Shown here in pieces: positions 27,476-40,222 of a DNA stretch of 64,000 nt; positions within the stretch are counted from its first letter, which is position 1; every line of letters starts with the position of its first letter. Under the pieces are notes generated by a model. It had not been told where the DNA came from and did not search any database. It saw only the letters and a list, made by a program, of their open reading frames with translations. Position numbers and translations under genes: made by a program. The stretch spans positions 7,073,098 through 7,137,097 of the forward strand of contig CAIIXF020000001.1 of the NCBI GenBank assembly GCA_903813345.2, in the 5' to 3' direction. This DNA is from Owenia fusiformis (Eukaryota > Annelida > Polychaeta > Sabellida > Oweniidae).

Positions 27476-28040
27476 ATATCACGAATTGAAATAAAAAATA
27501 TCTTTAATTAGGTTCTGCAACCCGTGCTCATGATATCAACACCATGTCCATGTATTTCATCTATACTCTACCACGTTGCAGAAATTATCAAATCAAGTTA
27601 TGTAATGATACGGTATGAAATATGATATGGCCCTAAGAAGGGAAAAAAGAAATTGAAATATCAAGGGAGATCCAACCTTGTGCGCACTCTGTTACCCTTT
27701 ATGTGAGCTCCTATTTGATAAACATTTCCCAATTTTATAAAATCCCTTTATGCCATTCAAGATGTAATAATAACATGTACGAGTATTCAAAGGGTATCTT
27801 GATCACCAATTTTACGCGGACGAGGACTGAGAATGATCCACGAAAGCGATAACCTCAAAATCAATTCGTTATGGAGAGTTTGCGTTATGCCTCGAATGCG
27901 ATATAGATATGATGTTCACACTATTTCTAAATTTATTTTTTATTAAACCGACCTAATTGCTCGGTTCAGTAAGTAAATTATCGTAACTTTTACTCAAAAA
28001 CAGAGTATTCATGTTACCGTTCATGTTCATTGTAGTGTCC
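27476..28040. other. Non-coding stretch, nothing recognised
   Basis: Unique-looking AT-rich sequence between the satellite and the next foldback element. No exon or RNA gene was seen. Confidence 0.4.
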
Positions 28041-28045
28041 ATAAT

Positions 28046-28898
28046 CACCCTTGGTATACGCAGCTAACGAAAATTGACCGGTACGGGTCAAAAGCTGGAC
28101 CGGTACGGGTTAACGGTTTTATTTGAATTTAAAATAGCCATAACTTGCTCAATATTGACTTCCCCGTGTCTAATTTGAGATATATGATGCCTCCCGATGC
28201 TTTTAAGTACCCCAATTTTTTACAGATTTTTAAACGGACCAAAACTCTCTAAATGCGCATTTATGCTTTTTTCTCTCGAGAACGACTGTCTCATTTTCAC
28301 AATAACTTTTATTTAGTACTTCTAACATATAAGATCTATTTTTCCCCATCAAGGTATGATGTAAATGACATGCAATTTACATCTTGTGAGTTTCAATGAC
28401 GCGCGTTTGATTTTATAAAAAATGCCAAACTTTGTGACAAAGAATTTCATCAGCTATTGCCCCGAACCGGTCCGTCTTCTCGTTGCAAGCAGATTGCCCC
28501 GAATCGGTCCGTCTTCTCGCTGCAAGCAGGATGAAATTCTTTGTCACAAAGTTTGGCATTTTTTATAAAATCAAACGCGCGTCATTGAAACTCACAAGAT
28601 GTAAATAGATCGTATATGTTAGAAGTACTAAATAAAAGTTATCGTGAAAATGAGACAGTCGTTCTCGAGAGAAAAGAGCATAAATGCGCATTTAGAGAGT
28701 TTTGGTCCGTTTAAAAATCTGTAAAAAATTGGGGTACTTAAAAGCATCGGGGGGCATCATATATTTCAAATTAGACACGAAGAAGTCAATATTGAGCAAG
28801 TTATGGCTGTTTTAAATTCAAATAAAACCGTTAACCCGTACCGGTCCAGCTTTTGACCCGTACCGGTCAATTTTCGTTAGCTGCGTATACCAAGGGTG
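28046..28898. mobile_element. 853-bp near-perfect foldback element, CAC...GTG ends, 5-bp TSD
   Basis: Two arms of about 400 bp are almost identical inverted copies, from CACCCTTGGTATACGCAGC at 28046 to its complement ending at 28898. The central loop holds two direct copies of a unit of about 37 bp beginning attgccccgaa(c/t)cggtccg. The flanks are identical 5-mers (ATAAT at 28041-28045 and 28899-28903). High arm identity by eye suggests a recent insertion or active arm homogenisation. No coding capacity. Confidence 0.93.
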
Positions 28899-28903
28899 AT
28901 AAT

Positions 28904-29616
28904 GTGTTTTTGTAAAAGTAAATCCTAAAGTAAATTTTCTAAATTTTGTCAAATATTTTTACAATATGTTTTTCTGTCAGCATTCCATGTAATTTATCTA
29001 ATTGTCGGATCCTTGCATTAGCCACGCACGAATTATAACCCAATGTTTTTTGCCAATATAAAATGCCATTAGATAAAACTGTATTTCTATTTCACTTTTA
29101 TGTGGTCTAGCCAAGTAAAATTATAAACCACACAATCTTAAATGAATACAAAGAACCATTAGTAGAGTAGAACTTGTAACAATTTCAATATTCCAGAAAC
29201 AATCCATAGCAGCGTATCAAAGAGATATAGATTATAAACACACGATTTTGAAAACTGAATCACATTTTCCATGTTTAGAATCATGAAAACAGAAAAAATT
29301 AAAACAGGAATTACATGATGAGTACAAAGTCGACATACTTCTTTGTTCATTATATATCAAGTAGAAGAAAGTTCCTGTGAGTCTCGACGTAGAAGTAATG
29401 ATAGTCTATTAGGGAAAACGTCGCCCGACTATTGTTCCCAGAGCAGTCGTTTCTTGATATACACTCTGAGGTTGAAGTAACATGTTTCTCCTTTTTAAAC
29501 CCAAGGCTACGAAGACCGAAAATCGCAGCAGATACGTTTATGTCCATATCAGGTTTACGAGCTGGCACTCGCATATTTGGATTTTTCGTCCCAAAACCGT
29601 ATTTTACACCTTTCTA
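28904..29616. other. Non-coding stretch between foldback elements
   Basis: No recognisable gene. Short open frames on both strands near 29350-29620 have no domain and no splice context. Confidence 0.4.
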
Positions 29617-29621
29617 GGTAT

Positions 29622-30245
29622 CACTGGTCAGTATCAAGCGAATGTAATGGCCGTCACCTTCGCATCAAAGATGGCGGACGGAAAGTGTCGGTTTAGATAG
29701 TTTTAGTTTTCATCGAATTAACCTTCTTTATAGTTGACGTAATGCTTTGGTATTTAAACCAAATCAGACTCATATGACATGGGAACTATGGAATATCATA
29801 ATTTGTTCATATATCATGTGTGAGTGCCACTGTTCAAGGATATCATCCAGCGCTTAAGGGAAGGTAACTGGAAATGTAAGATACGGTAACTGTCATGTTA
29901 GTTTTCAGTACAGGGTAAGGAGACATTAGCTCTCCATTATAATCTCTCTTAACGTTACCGCATCACATCTTATCGTCTGTAAAACCAAAATCCCAATTAC
30001 CTTCCCTTAAGCGGTGGAAGATATCGTTAAACAGTGACGCCCACGCATGATATATTATCATACAAACATAACAAATGATCATACCCCAGAGTTTCCATGT
30101 CATATCAGTTCAAATACCAAAGCATTACGTCAATTATAAAGTAGATTAATTCGATGAAAACTAAAAATATCGAGATCGACACTTTCTGTCCGCCATCTTT
30201 GATGCGAAGGTGACAGCCGTTACCTTCGCTTGATACTGACCAGTG
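29622..30245. mobile_element. 624-bp inverted-repeat element, CACTGG...CCAGTG ends, 6-bp TSD
   Basis: CACTGGTCAGTATCAAGCGAA at the left is inverted at the right end (ttcgcttgatactgaccagtg). Arms of about 290 bp include the tgatgcgaaggtgac block in inverted form and meet near 29930-29985. The flanks are AGGTAT on both sides (29616-29621, 30246-30251), a 6-bp duplication that differs from the 5-bp pattern of similar elements here. Non-coding. Confidence 0.85.
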
Positions 30246-30382
30246 AGGTATACTTTACCATTACTGACTAGTTGATGTCTTTCGCTTGCTTAGTACATAA
30301 TCATAATAGACGGCCAGAAAAGACCATGAATCCCGAATCAAAAGATATTTAAAAAGGATATTTAAAAAGTCAACATTTCGAG

Positions 30383-31435
30383 GTGACTTTGATATTTCGT
30401 TATACCAAAGAAGATTACTTTAACTCCATGCAATGGGTATCAACATTTGCGGGCAACCTTCAATGGGAAATGGTGGGTTCGGGGCAAATCAGAAATCAGG
30501 ATATGAGTAAAAGATTCAGCAAAAATATTTTATATGGAAAATTGAATTGTCTAACTTTTTTTGTACACTAAGTGGTTAGTTTACTTGATGAATACTGAAG
30601 TTACAGAGCTTCAAAGTCATTTTTGAAAATTATTTTTCACCTCCTGTGTTATTTCAATGGGAGAGGTTTTTTGAAAAACAATTTTGACTTTAAAGACATT
30701 TGACTTTGTTGAACCTGAAGAAACGTATCTATTTTTTGTTAAATAAAGTTAGCAAATACAATTGCCTACTTAACTTGTATTTTTGCAAGGACTCGGATGG
30801 ATGGATTTTCTGTCATTATAACTTGCGGCAAACCATTTCCCATTGGCAACCCCTCTCACACCAAACTAGTTCTTACCCGTTCTTGCCAGTCCTCCGAAAA
30901 CGTCGTAAAACGGGCTCAATCTGGCTGTGGTCGGGAAATATGTCTAAAATAATTAGCTACTTCGTCCATGAAGTTCGTAAACAGACCGTAGAACATTGTA
31001 GTTACGTTCATTCAGTTCGCACACAGTTTAAAACCAGTTTTGAAGAACGTAGTGGCAACTTGCTTGGTGTCAAACTAGAGGACCCACCCGTTCGAGTACG
31101 TTCTATGAAGTTTGTAAATATACCCCAACCGGTTCTTAGTACGTCCAGTCCGTTTGTACAAAGTTGAAGCCCGTTTTCGAGAACGTGGTGAGAACTAGTT
31201 TGGTGTGATAATAGGGTTAACATCGGAATGTCGATTTTCAAAAATTCGTCAATCATCATATTGGACTTCAAACAGAAGTGCAGGTTACCCACAACTGATA
31301 TATCCATTGCATGGAGTAAGTAATTTTCTTTGGTATAACGAAACATATGATTTAAAAAATGAATTGTGAGTTTACTTAGTGTTTTTATGAAAAATAGCAT
31401 GCTCCGTCACAGCGGACAAATTTTTCGATACCTGC
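30383..31435. mobile_element. Second, damaged copy of foldback family A
   Basis: The segment around 30395-30455 (gttataccaaagaagattac, tccatgcaatgg) and the segment 31259-31435 (gacttcaaacagaagtg... ctccgtcacagcggacaaat) are inverted arms of the same family as 7391-8222. The outer ends are eroded. A different element (30848-31218) sits between the arms, so it inserted into this copy or into its remnant. Confidence 0.7.
30848..31218. mobile_element. Family B element (TATCACACCAAACTAG ends), short copy
   Basis: The left end (cacaccaaactagttcttac) and right end (gaactagtttggtgtgataa) are inverted copies of the terminus shared with the copies at 41-43.4 kb. The interior is rich in acgtt and cgttcg motifs. 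The right flank reads TTA; the left flank does not match. Open frames across it on both strands are incidental. Nested within a family A copy. Confidence 0.75.
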
Positions 31436-31537
31436 CTGCCGACTTTTTGTTTGCAATCCATAAACCGAGTCGATACATTAGGCTAGCATACACAATCGTG
31501 TGCTCTGGATCGCTCATTATATACGCCTTATATTAAT

Positions 31538-31945
31538 CACGCGGTCCTAAGTTCGACCGTTTATTTGAATTTTTGACCTACCGGATGTTTGAAAATCAAG
31601 GATTACGAGTCTCATACTGCACCGTGTTTCTTCAAACTTGTTCCATTCAAAGCATAACACAAATCCCTTTCTGATGGTACATTATTCTCTTCAACAGAGT
31701 CCCTACTTCCAGCGGCATTTTGGTCCCCAGCTGTAAGAAGGCCTTCTAACAGCTGGAGACCAAAACGCTGCAAGAACGAGGGGCTCTTTATAATAAGGTA
31801 ATGCACCGACAGAAGGGCAATTTTGTTTTGCTTTTAATGGTATAAGTTTGAAGAAGAACGGTGCAGTATGAGACTCGCAATCCTTGATTTTCAAGCACCT
31901 GGTAGGTCAAAAATTCAAATTAACGGTCGAAGTTAGGACAGCGTG
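31538..31945. mobile_element. Family C foldback MITE, copy 1 (408 bp)
   Basis: Ends CACGCGGTCCTAAGTTCGACC and the complement of CACGCTGTCCTAACTTCGACC. The halves are diverged inverted copies meeting at a ggtccccagctg...cagctggagacc palindrome. It lies in the opposite orientation to the copies at 34.3 and 40.2 kb. The flanks (TTAAT and ACTTT) do not match, unlike the other copies, so one side may have been rearranged after insertion. Confidence 0.85.
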
Positions 31946-34272
31946 ACTTTTCACACAAAGCCAAAGATTATTATTGAAAACTGAGTGTCAGTTGAAAATA
32001 ACAATCGTCAACAAATTCTTGTAATGATCAGTTTTAAGGCCTGAAACTTTTGACACTTTGTTTGCATAAGCCTCTGCTTGGCTATTCATTAATGATTCTT
32101 TTTCTCATTTTCCCATAAGACCAATGTTTTCCTTATTGCAGCTTTCCTGCATTACAATGTTCCGATTCGCCAGCAATGATGCTATAGAATGCCTAGCTAT
32201 GTGTGAATATACGACCATGTCGAGCTGAAATGGAAGCAATGACTCGGATAATGAATACCAGCATCACAAGACTGTTACGCAATTATACCCATGGTATTAA
32301 AACGGAATATCAATTGCTTCTATATTCAAAGTTATGGAACAGTTCTATTGGATGAGAAATAATAAAATTTTGTAATCATTGTAATCATGTGTAAATCTAA
32401 ATACAAGTAACATTTCTCGATACCCTTTTCCTACTTTGGTTTGATGCTTTAAAAAAGAACTCTGATTCTGACTCATATTTCCAGAAAAATACTTGACAAT
32501 CCGGAAATCGGCACTCTCCTCAAACGGCGAAAAGGGCGATTTGCCTATATGGGAAAAAAGGTTGCGAGGTTCTTCGAGAAAAGCACGTAAATTTCAGCCT
32601 TTACGCGATTATATATTCAGGCAACTCGCAAGACTTCGCCTCCAAAGCCAATTAGAAGTATCAATTTGGAGTGACATTTAATGCAAATTCTCAAATCTCA
32701 GAAGTTATTTTATGTTTACGTTAACTATATTCTTGCTTGCACTATGTTTGTGCGTATACACATTAATATTCAAGTTTCACCGATATATGAAATATACATA
32801 CATTCTGTATGAATAAATAAACATGAACATTGTGTATGTTTTATATGGGATTTAGTCATTAATGTAATTGGAAGTCAAACACCTTATCATCCACACTGTC
32901 AGTGGGCGTTCTGAGAGAAAAACGACATAATTTATTCTAGACAGACTAGCTATGTACAAGTGCCGACTTTTCGGTGACTTGTTGAATCATGCTATTTTTA
33001 ATAGTATTGTTTAAAACGTCTAGTTTTTTGCCATGTGTGATTTGAAGCATTGTAAAAGCATGTCGTGGCATCAAAATCTATTTTCTGGGGGAGACTTGTC
33101 TATAAGATCTTAGTCGGTCATACAGACTAACAATCACCTCGATCAGCTAACTAATATATGTTGTGCTATAGTCGTTGTTAAGGCGACAAAACTACCTCAT
33201 ATGAGCATGATATAGCATGATAGAATATTGCAATGCTAGTGCATACAATGTGAAACTTGCTATTTATAAATAATTAATAGGTAAAGGGCAAAATAAAATG
33301 CAACGGAACAAGGATGTAGCAGCACGAGAAAAACAATTTACAGTAGCGTTTACAGCAATACTCGGCAAGGTTCCTGCATCGATCCCCATGTGCTTGATTA
33401 ATAGAAATATTCCTGCAATATTTACACAACAAATTGAAAAAATATTCTATGTTAATGACCAAATGGAAAATGCGATATTAAAATTTTATTTGCCTTTGTT
33501 CAACTTGTGAAGATGTTGCAAGTACGAGTACGTGAAAAATACGAAGCGATTACTTTGAAAAGTACAGGGAATAGTTGGAAATTGAAAGTACATGTAGGAA
33601 CTTTCAACGGAAGGTTCTGAAGGAAATGAGATTATAAAAAAGGTGTTTCAAAATGACTCCACCCCTCCATCCATAGTCAAACCCAGAACACATTGGCCCA
33701 TCATCTTGGCTATACATAAGCGTATTCAATTATTCTGGACCCATAGGCCAAATATTAGTATGGCTAATTAGTGTGAACATAATTTGTGAACCTAAGGTAG
33801 TCCCTATCACCAAAAATTGCTTCGTTTGTGACTACTATATCACAATGGATATAAAGAGTAGCATATCGCTATATAATCCACTGTATAATTTATAGATCTC
33901 TTGGTTGTCCCTTGAAATATAGATCCATTTTCTTTCAAATATTATGGTGATATATCCTCAGCATCATGAACCCAGCATTGAACAAGCTTTCATATATCTA
34001 ATAAATGTGGGAGCTATCTATCTGGCGGTGCGTGGGGCGGTCATTATGAAACACCCTACAGGGTGCATAGTCCCCGGAAAAGTCCCCCTTTTCAATATGG
34101 CTGATACTGGATCGAGCAAAAACTATAAAGAATTTAGATGTTTTTAGAAGGCATTATATAGATCTATGCAATAGGAAGGGGAAAATTATTTGACTAGGAT
34201 TGATCTAAATCCCGGGTCTAAATCACATCTACGACTCTGTAAAAGGGGAATAAACATCCCTCTCGTCATCGG
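31946..34272. other. Non-coding stretch, nothing recognised
   Basis: About 2.3 kb without a recognisable exon or repeat family member. Open frames up to about 70 codons are on the scale expected for this base composition. Confidence 0.4.
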
Positions 34273-34277
34273 TATAT

Positions 34278-34688
34278 CACGCGGTCCTAACTTCGACCGT
34301 TAATTTGAATTTTTGACCTACCAGATGCTTGAAAATCAAGGATTGCGAGTCTCATACTGCACCGTTTTTCTTCAAACTTATACCATTAAAAGCAAAACAA
34401 AATTGCCTTTCTGTCGGTGCATTACTTTATTGTAAAGAGTCTCTCGTTCTAGCAGCGTTTTGGTCCCCAGCTGTTAGAAGGCCTTCTTACAGCTGGGGAC
34501 CAAAATGCCGCTGGAAGTAGGGACCCTGTTTAAGAGAATAATGTACCATCAGAAAGGGATGATTTTTGTTATGCTTTGAATGGAAAAAGTTTGAAGAAAA
34601 ACGGTGCAGTATGAGACTTGTAATCCTTGATTTTCAAACATCCGGTAGGTCAAAAATTCAAATTAACGGTCAAAGTTAGGACCGCGTG
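34278..34688. mobile_element. Family C foldback MITE, copy 2 (411 bp), 5-bp TSD
   Basis: Ends CACGCGGTCCTAACTTCGACC and its inverted match. The centre is a 36-bp near-perfect palindrome built on ccccagctgttagaaggcc. Flanks are TATAT on both sides (34273-34277, 34689-34693). Non-coding. Confidence 0.93.
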
Positions 34689-34693
34689 TATAT

Positions 34694-36024
34694 ACAGACA
34701 GTGATCTAATTAGAGCTATTTCCAATTGCTACATTAATATATGAGCTTGAAAAATCAGGGATACAAGCCATAAAGAAAGGAAACCATAATTCCCGGGGTG
34801 TATTTTTAAATTCTTCTTTTACATGGCAGAATCTCTCTTCTAGACTTATATTTTTTTGATTCGGTTTGATTATTTAATTGTGGTAGGATCAATTAATACC
34901 TTTCACTGGCGGGCCGTTGCTTGTTTGGATTTTCGAAGAGATAGTTGACCACCGAACGATAGTACGCTGACATCTTGGCACGATCTGTAATAATTAGATA
35001 ATGCATTAGAATGAACTCTCGAAATTATTCGAGGTGTCTATAATGCATTATTAATGTGCAACTTGCGTATTGTACTTTGTACATTGGATGTATTGTTTTA
35101 AAACCATTTAGGTAAAAATAGACGATTGGTAAAGTAATTATATAATGATTATACGTATCGCCACGTTTATGACTGATTTCATTTCATACATGATCTAATA
35201 TATTAACTTAATCTATTCTAATTCATTAATTGGATCATTTCGGGAAACAAAATTATTATCCATGTCTTGCTGAGCTACATACCCATTTTATTTATCATAT
35301 AATCCGATTCAGCAATCCAGGTTTATCCTTTTCACAGTTTAATCTGATTTAATAAAGTTTGTCAATCACGATGATCAGTTTGATTTCTACGGGATTATGC
35401 TGGCGAAATGCAGTCCATCACTGAATACATTCGAGGCATGAAAACATCCTTAGATTAATCGCAACTAATGCTTTTTGCTATTGCAATACGTTCTATTTGC
35501 TCCAACAGTTCTATCCTGACTAGAATACTCCAGCTATTACAATGTATTAGAACGATTATGTATCGCAGTACTGAGATTAACACCCCATCAGAAGGGAAAA
35601 CTAATGTTTATATGTATTTGATGTTTTATGCATATACACTATTGGCGCAATCGATCGTATCCCATACGGCAACATATAATACCCATATTTTCCCAGTTAT
35701 TCTAGTAATACGTGAGTATGTTAACACTGATGTGTTTGACAAATTCTACAAGAATAATGAGAATTCCATCCATGCTTCATAAAGTACTTGCAATATGGAT
35801 TTTCCATAGAAAATTTCTGTGGATTAATTATTCAGGATTGGCTTTGTGCTTTGGGCCTACCTGCTGACGTCACAATATATATACTTACCTATGTTTTTTT
35901 CATTCATCATTTATGGAAAGTGAACCCTATTATATTATGCGTGCCTGCCTGTACCAATCCATATACAAAATGGGCTACTAGATTTAATTAGTATATTAAC
36001 ACATGTATTTTCCACTTACTCATA
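34694..36024. other. Non-coding stretch, nothing recognised
   Basis: AT-rich, with no recognisable gene. The 104-codon open frame at 35468-35782 has no domain I recognise and no clear splice context. Confidence 0.35.
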
Positions 36025-36029
36025 CTATG

Positions 36030-36247
36030 CAGGCCCGTAGCCAGGGGGGGGGGGTTCGCAGGGTTCGGGCGAACCTCCCCCCCCCCTGGCCAAAAATTCT
36101 TTCAAAATCATGCAGTTTTTCACCATTTTGAGCACTTTTCAAGTGATTTTAGCCATATTTGGGGCAAAATTGTCAAATGTGAACCCCCCCTGGAAATTTT
36201 TGAAAATTGAACCCCCCCCCCCTTGGCAAATCCTGGCTACGGGCCTG
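36030..36247. mobile_element. hAT-like MITE (CAGGCCCGTAGCCAGG ends), 5-bp TSD
   Basis: CAGGCCCGTAGCCAGG at 36030 is exactly inverted at 36232-36247. Long G and C runs lie next to the ends. Flanks are CTATG on both sides (36025-36029, 36248-36252). CAGG-type ends are typical of hAT elements, although most of those make 8-bp duplications; a 5-bp class is the closer match. A related copy lies at 55083-55251. Confidence 0.85.
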
Positions 36248-36252
36248 CTATG

Positions 36253-37146
36253 TCCCGATCTCATGCACATTTACGTTGCAAACGGCTCCTGTTGATGCTT
36301 TGAGGTGTCCTCAATTGTCATTTTATCCGAAAGTAAACATTATCTTGTAGACTTAGGCTAGACACGGGCTTTCAGATCATATATGCATTTTAGTCATTAA
36401 ATTGATAATCTTGAACGCTAGATTATACGTGTTTCTAGGGTAACAAATTGAAATTAATATGAACACGTTAATGATAGGCAATACAACCCCTTGAATGATC
36501 TAATTCACTCCTGTCTTCAAAGACCGATCATTTGAAATGTTTTGTGCAAAACATTATCATGCCACGACTTGAGAGCATTTTGTTCTTCACGATGTACATT
36601 TTGGACATACCAAATATGATCATTTGTTTCGCTCATATCATTTTAGAATGTTATCAAAAGTACCCTAATCAATTTTACAACGTCAAAAAATATTGGGAGA
36701 AAAGTATGCTAAATGGGGCAATTATAATACCTGGTCCCAATACATGCATAACAATGCAATTGAACTTAAAATAATGGTAAGCTTATATGTAGGCTAGTGT
36801 GTGTATGTATGTATATCTTTATTGCCCTTTATGAAAAGGAGATCATACATGTATACAGTGTACAATGAAAATAATGCTGAGATAACATTAATGTTAAATG
36901 AACATAGAATAAAAATATATACAATAATATAAAACACACTTTATACGACTACGTTAGATGAGTGCTAACCATCTTCCCCAAGGTCGATGTAAGCATCTCA
37001 TCTAATGAACCACAGACGATATAAGATGCTACCGCTACCTCATCGTCCAATTACAACCCTCAATGAGATCATTTATGCAGAGATCATAATTGAAAAAGTA
37101 AAAAAGGTTAGGTTAAGAAAGGTTAAGTATGTACATACACTTTTAT
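36253..37146. other. Non-coding stretch
   Basis: No gene recognised. Near 36797-36990 a tgtatgtatgtatatctttattgccc run resembles the reversed 3' tail of a non-LTR element, but no reverse-transcriptase sequence accompanies it. Confidence 0.3.
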
Positions 37147-37151
37147 ACATT

Positions 37152-39546
37152 CACGCGGTAGTATCTCTTCGGGACGTATCGAAACCACTCCGTCCCGAAA
37201 AACCGTTAATTTGAATTTAAAACCTACCCCGGTGTTTGAAAATCAAGGATTGTGAGTCTCACACTTCACCGTTTTTCTTCGAACTTGTTCCGTACAAAGC
37301 TTCACAGAAATACCTTTCAGTCGATACATTGTTTTCGTGTACAAAGTACCTCGTTTTAGCGGCGTTTTGGTCCCCAGCTGTGAGATAAAGCAAATTTTCA
37401 TAACTTTCAACTGTAAGTCAAGTTATCTCGCCAGTCTTTTACCCATTCTCGCCCATAATTTCAGAATGGACTCCCATTACAACCTTCCATCGCTACGTCT
37501 TGATTTTTGGGCATCAAACTCAGCAGTTTCTAAATCATCCACACATCTCTTCAAATTTGACCAATACGTCCCGTCATCTTCCACTACGCCCCGCCGAGTC
37601 TATCACTATACACGTAGAGTTGCATTCTAAAACAATTTGTCCATCGATGTGTCCATTTGTAGGTTGCCATTGTCGATTCTAAATACCAATCGGATTGTGT
37701 TTTAAGATTTACCCATTCTTGTTCATTTTCAATATACCTAGGCCTATAATAGGGTGGTCCAAAATCTCCCTAAAATTTAGATTTCCCGATATTGCAATAT
37801 AAAGATTTTAATATTACTGAACAATTGAAAATATTTTTAAGAAACGTTTAAAGTGCCCTATCCTTGAAAAAATGTTAAAATGCGAAAGGATGGGTGATGT
37901 CAATTATATTATTTTCAGCATAACGTTAGAAACATGTATCATTTTATATGGTACACGTTTCATAATGTAATCCAATGGAATCATACAGAAGAAAGGTTGA
38001 CACACAACAGTTAAAATCTTTATATTACATTATCAGACCAAGTCAGTAGATGTTGTTTATATACCAATTAGTGTTGTATGATGATGCATTCTTTATATGA
38101 ATCTAGAAACGTTTTTGTGGCAATTGCTCAATTTTGATAACATCTCCGTTATTTTGAAATTAAGCGTGGCAAAGTTTCCCGATGGATTTAGCTAAAAAAA
38201 GTGGTGTCTGTAGGGTTATTGAAAATCATACATGATGAAGAAAAAATACATATTCCTGAAATACAACAGTTTAATTTTGAGTTATAAACCATTTATGAAA
38301 ACCATAACCATAATCCCCAGGGGACCATAATTTCTTTCACACCGGCTTTGTTAGTACTTTGCCTTGGATGTCATACAGTACATTTACACTGTGACATGGT
38401 GATGAACTTAGAAAATATGTATAGTCATGACAAAATGTTCTTTGTGATATAATATTGTATAGTATCATTCTGATACGTATTACATGTTTATGTTTAGTGC
38501 ATAAAATTCATAGCCAGATCAATAATTCGGAGAGAATACGCTGGACGATAGAATATTAAAAACTATAAAAACATTCTTCATAGAATTAAGCAAATAGTGT
38601 TATTATCATTTAAGTAGTAACTGCATATGTTTAAAACCACTCTGTTTAAATACAGGTAAATAAATAAATATGATGCAATGAAAATTGAAGCTTTCTGTCG
38701 AGAGCAATAGTCATCACAATAGTATAGCGTTTTTTCTTTTACATGTTACTTTTTGTACATCATTGATTGATCCGCTCTAATCTGCCCTCGGCCGATAATT
38801 TATAAATTATTTATGTTGAACATTAGCATAACAAGATTCCAGATTTTATTGTGTTTCAAACCAGACACTTGGTTTCCTCACAAAATCAAATACAGGACAA
38901 TTACATATAATTAAAGTTAAAAAGCAACATCTTCACAAACATTTAAATTATCAATTTCATGCAATCAGTTATAGTTATACTCCGTATGTATGCTAAACTT
39001 AAGACTGGTGTTAAGAATCGACCAAGGCAAACCTCTGTAAAATTACACAACGATGAACAAAATGTTTTAGAATACAACTCCACGTTTGTAGTCATAGACT
39101 CGGTGGGGCGTAGTGGAAGGTAACGGGACGTTTTAGTCAAATTTTAAGAGATGTGTGGATGATTTAGAAACTGCTGCGTTTGATGCCCAAAAATCAAAAC
39201 CGTAGCGATGGAAGGTTGTAATGGGAGTCCATTCTGAAATTATGAGCGAGAATGGGTAAAAGACTGGCGAGATAACTTGACTTACAGTTGAAAGTTATGA
39301 AAATTTGCTTTATCTCGCAGATGGGGACCAAAACGCCGCTAAAACGAGGTACTTTGTACACGAAAACAATGTATCGACTGAAAGGTATTTCTGTGAAGCT
39401 TTGTACGGAACAAGTTTGAAGAAAAACGGTGAAGTGTGAGAATCACAATCCTTGATTTTCAAACACTGGGGTAGGTTTTAAATTCAAATTAACGGTTTTT
39501 CGGGACGGAGTGGTTTCGATACGTCCCGAAGAGATACTACCGCGTG
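37152..39546. mobile_element. Long family C element, 2395 bp, about 530-bp inverted arms, 5-bp TSD
   Basis: The outer arms (about 37152-37682 and 39010-39546) are inverted copies beginning CACGCGGTAGTATCTCTTCGG. They share with the short family C copies the block ending in ttttggtccccagctg. The roughly 1.3-kb middle is AT-rich with no transposase frame, so the element is non-autonomous. Flanks are ACATT on both sides (37147-37151, 39547-39551). Open frames of 60-97 codons inside the arms are mirrored in both arms and are not genes that I recognise. Confidence 0.93.
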
Positions 39547-39654
39547 ACATTATATAATACACTTATCTCATTAGTTGAGTGCAAACCATCCAGTAGGCTA
39601 TAAGGGCTACGTTAACATGACAATCTAGTGGAATCTCACTTGAAAACTCACTTG

Positions 39655-39771
39655 AGAGTAATCAGTGACTGGAATAGTCTCCCAGAGAACGTCATAAGTT
39701 CAGACTCTATCACCACCTTCAAAACGAGGCTCGACAAATTCTGGTCAGAAAAACACTACACCATAGTATAG
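39655..39771 (+). pseudogene. Non-LTR retrotransposon reverse transcriptase, C-terminal fragment
   Basis: A 38-residue frame ending in TAG reads RVISDWNSLPENVISSDSIT followed by TFKTRLDKFW, the conserved end of ORF2 in CR1/Jockey-type LINEs (R.V..WN.LP..V..S.S...FK..LD..W). Upstream catalytic domains are absent, as expected for a 5'-truncated copy. The untranslated tail runs to the ATG-repeat at about 39995-40015, a typical LINE 3' end. It starts soon after the end of the family C element. Confidence 0.85.
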
Positions 39772-39994
39772 CACGGCGGAACAACAGCGCGCACCCTTGA
39801 AGTACTGCAACAAGAAGACCAGTCTGCAAGTCTGATCTTTGGGGTCTATGCTTAACCTAGCTCACCTGTCAAACTTAAAGTGTCTTGGACCAGGTGGTTC
39901 AAATGATTAAAATATCACGATCAGTTTTTAGCTGATAAAATATAAAAAGAGCTTAGCGACAACAGGCACACAAGCCTAACAGCTACAGTACCAA

Positions 39995-40015
39995 ATGATG
40001 ATGATGATGATGATG
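39995..40015. repeat. (ATG)n microsatellite, LINE 3' tail
   Basis: Seven ATG repeats follow the LINE fragment and probably mark its 3' terminus. Confidence 0.8.
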
Positions 40016-40222
40016 AAGAGAGTCTTTGTAACCCGCCATATTTCTATCAGTTTTTTCTTAGCAAAAACAGACACAAGTCGTAAAATGAAAAAGATAATAA
40101 TTAAGGGTCTAAGGTACTGTTTTTGTGTTTGATTTACTATTTCTTGGGCATCCAAGATGGCGGAAGTGCGTTGGTGACGTCACAAGATGTTATTCCGTCA
40201 TAAATAATCTTCGGCAAATGTT

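Noticed and set aside
31612-31894. Frames recurring at 31.7, 34.3 and 40.3 kb with the same peptide
   Set aside because: They are arms of family C foldback elements read in the same frame, not a gene family.
36797-36990. Possible reversed LINE 3' tail
   Set aside because: Only a tgtatg/atatctttattg run is present. Without adjacent reverse-transcriptase sequence it is too weak to call.
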